Positions 63,116-64,000 of a DNA stretch of 64,000 nt are shown here, piece after piece (the stretch's first letter is position 1; the number at the start of each line of letters is the position of its first letter). The DNA is taken from the NCBI RefSeq assembly GCF_019802255.1, contig NZ_JAHYSS010000008.1, forward strand, positions 124,001 through 188,000. The letters run 5' to 3'. Under the pieces are notes generated by a model that saw nothing but the letters and a program-made list of their open reading frames with translations, ran no database searches and was not told the DNA's origin. The position numbers and the translations under genes were made by a program. This stretch comes from Pedobacter polysacchareus. Its GTDB lineage: Bacteria > Bacteroidota > Bacteroidia > Sphingobacteriales > Sphingobacteriaceae.

Positions 63116-63994
63116 ATGGAAGCACCTGTTGAATTTCCCAGCCCTGCACTGAACAGTGTTTTAAAACTTAGGGGTTTTAAAGTTAGCCGAAGCAAGGTTC
63201 CAAAAGGCGGGCCATCAGCATTTGGTCGACGGCATTTTTACAAAATCGTATTGAGCATAGGTAATGTTGAACTGTGCTATGGGGATCGCATAATTCAAAT
63301 GAATGGTAGGTACCTCTTCTTTGCGAATCCGTATATTCCTTATGCTGCTGAGATCCTAGAAAAAGAACAAACTGGTTATTCCTGTGTTTTTACTGAAAAT
63401 TTCATCAAGTCCTTAGAGCATTTAGAGAGCTTGCTGAATTCACCTTTGTTTAAATTAAGCGGTATACCTGTTTTTAAACTTGATGAACAACAATTCATAA
63501 AACTCTCCGGTTTTTTTGAAAATATGATCACCGAAGATGTAACGAATTATCATTACAAGGATGATCTGATGCGTAATTATATTCAAATGATCCTCCATGA
63601 GGCGATGCGCACGCGACCGGAGGAGCATTTTGTGCAATTCAACAACGGCTTATTGCGAATTGCTACTCAATTCATGGAGTTGCTTGAACGGCAATTTCCA
63701 GTCGAAAATCTGAATGCACCATTAAAGCTTAAAACTGCACAGGATTATGCAAATAGCCTATCTATTCATGTCAACTATCTTAATCGTGCGGTTAAAGAAT
63801 TGACGGGGAAATCAACCACTTCACTTATCGCCAGCCGCATCACTGTAGAGGCAACTGCTTTACTGCAGCAAACTGATTGGAGCGTAGCTGATATTGCATA
63901 CGCCCTTGGATTTGAATACCCTAACTATTTCAGTAGTTTTTTTAAAAAAGCAACCGGTAACATCCCGAAATTTTATCGCATTCGCAAGATTTGA
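63116..63994 (+). CDS. AraC-family transcriptional regulator
   Basis: 292 residues from ATG 63116 (an in-frame TTG at 63098 is less likely). The double helix-turn-helix reads TAQDYANSLSIHVNYLNRAVKELTGKSTTSLI and WSVADIAYALGFEYPNYFSSFFKKATGNIPKFYRIRKI. The N-terminal part carries LCYGDRIIQMNGRYLFFANPYIPYA, a sensing fold. The gene ends 6 bp before the window edge, so its own targets may lie outside. Confidence 0.92.
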   Translation: MEAPVEFPSPALNSVLKLRGFKVSRSKVPKGGPSAFGRRHFYKIVLSIGNVELCYGDRIIQMNGRYLFFANPYIPYAAEILEKEQTGYSCVFTENFIKSLEHLESLLNSPLFKLSGIPVFKLDEQQFIKLSGFFENMITEDVTNYHYKDDLMRNYIQMILHEAMRTRPEEHFVQFNNGLLRIATQFMELLERQFPVENLNAPLKLKTAQDYANSLSIHVNYLNRAVKELTGKSTTSLIASRITVEATALLQQTDWSVADIAYALGFEYPNYFSSFFKKATGNIPKFYRIRKI

Positions 63995-64000
63995 AATTTA

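Noticed and set aside
1..64000. CRISPR arrays, tRNA or rRNA genes, insertion sequences, prophage
   Set aside because: No regularly spaced direct repeats of CRISPR type, no TTCGAATC-type tRNA arms, no transposase or integrase ORF and no terminal repeats with target duplications were seen by eye.

Overview
The window looks like a chromosomal stretch of a Bacteroidota member of the Sphingobacteriaceae, most likely Pedobacter or a close relative. The support is two SusC/SusD pairs, an ECF sigma/FecR pair in front of an STN-bearing SusC, a DUF6266 protein, a DUF3667 protein, a Tet(X)-type monooxygenase, candidate TAnnTTTG-type -7 elements and few Shine-Dalgarno sequences. I saw no rRNA, tRNA, CRISPR array, insertion sequence or phage gene. 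The genus is inferred from gene content only.

Layout. 1-0.8 kb: end of a fumarylacetoacetate hydrolase family gene. 0.9-5.7 kb (minus strand): a tight four-gene operon of BioB-like radical SAM protein, YUCCA-like flavin monooxygenase, amidase and PLP aminotransferase; its product is unknown. 5.9-16.1 kb (plus): a two-component system, a porin, and a continuous nickel/urease operon ureABCEFGD-hypA-hypB-ureE2. 16.2-18.3 kb (minus): two secreted hydrolases. 18.7-19.5 kb: a DUF6266 protein. 19.6-25.4 kb (minus): a TonB receptor, acetyltransferase and FecCD-type ABC importer operon, plausibly for a metallophore and perhaps supplying nickel to the urease. 25.6-35.7 kb (plus): ECF sigma, FecR, SusC, SusD, lipoprotein and a zinc metalloprotease, a peptide/protein-use locus. 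35.7-37.9 kb: another TonB receptor. 37.9-40.8 kb: Tet(X)-like monooxygenase with a divergent AraC regulator, and a stand-alone CheB methylesterase domain. 41.0-48.4 kb: a Cys-rich leader peptide overlapping an intrinsic terminator, then SusC, SusD and an M14 carboxypeptidase. 48.5-64 kb: ordinary accessory genes (AraC/SDR, DUF3667, LuxR regulator, DUF2931, carboxylesterase, RidA, AraC/DUF6268/NmrA, seven-heme cytochrome c, HPF, AraC, sugar O-acetyltransferase, AraC).

The most notable points are four. (1) The urease alpha subunit has a clean 48-residue N-terminal extension that reads as a twin-arginine (Tat) signal; all catalytic residues keep a constant +48 offset from the Klebsiella numbering. 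(2) The urease operon carries HypA, HypB and two different UreE-type chaperones with no hydrogenase gene in view. (3) A previously unlisted 43-codon ORF at 41021-41152 places its Cys codons (VCSCFFC) in and beside the 3' arm and T-run of a terminator, which suggests attenuation in response to cysteine supply. (4) The aminotransferase/amidase/flavin monooxygenase/radical SAM operon is a candidate small-molecule pathway that I cannot assign.

All family names come from motif recognition by eye; none was checked against a database.
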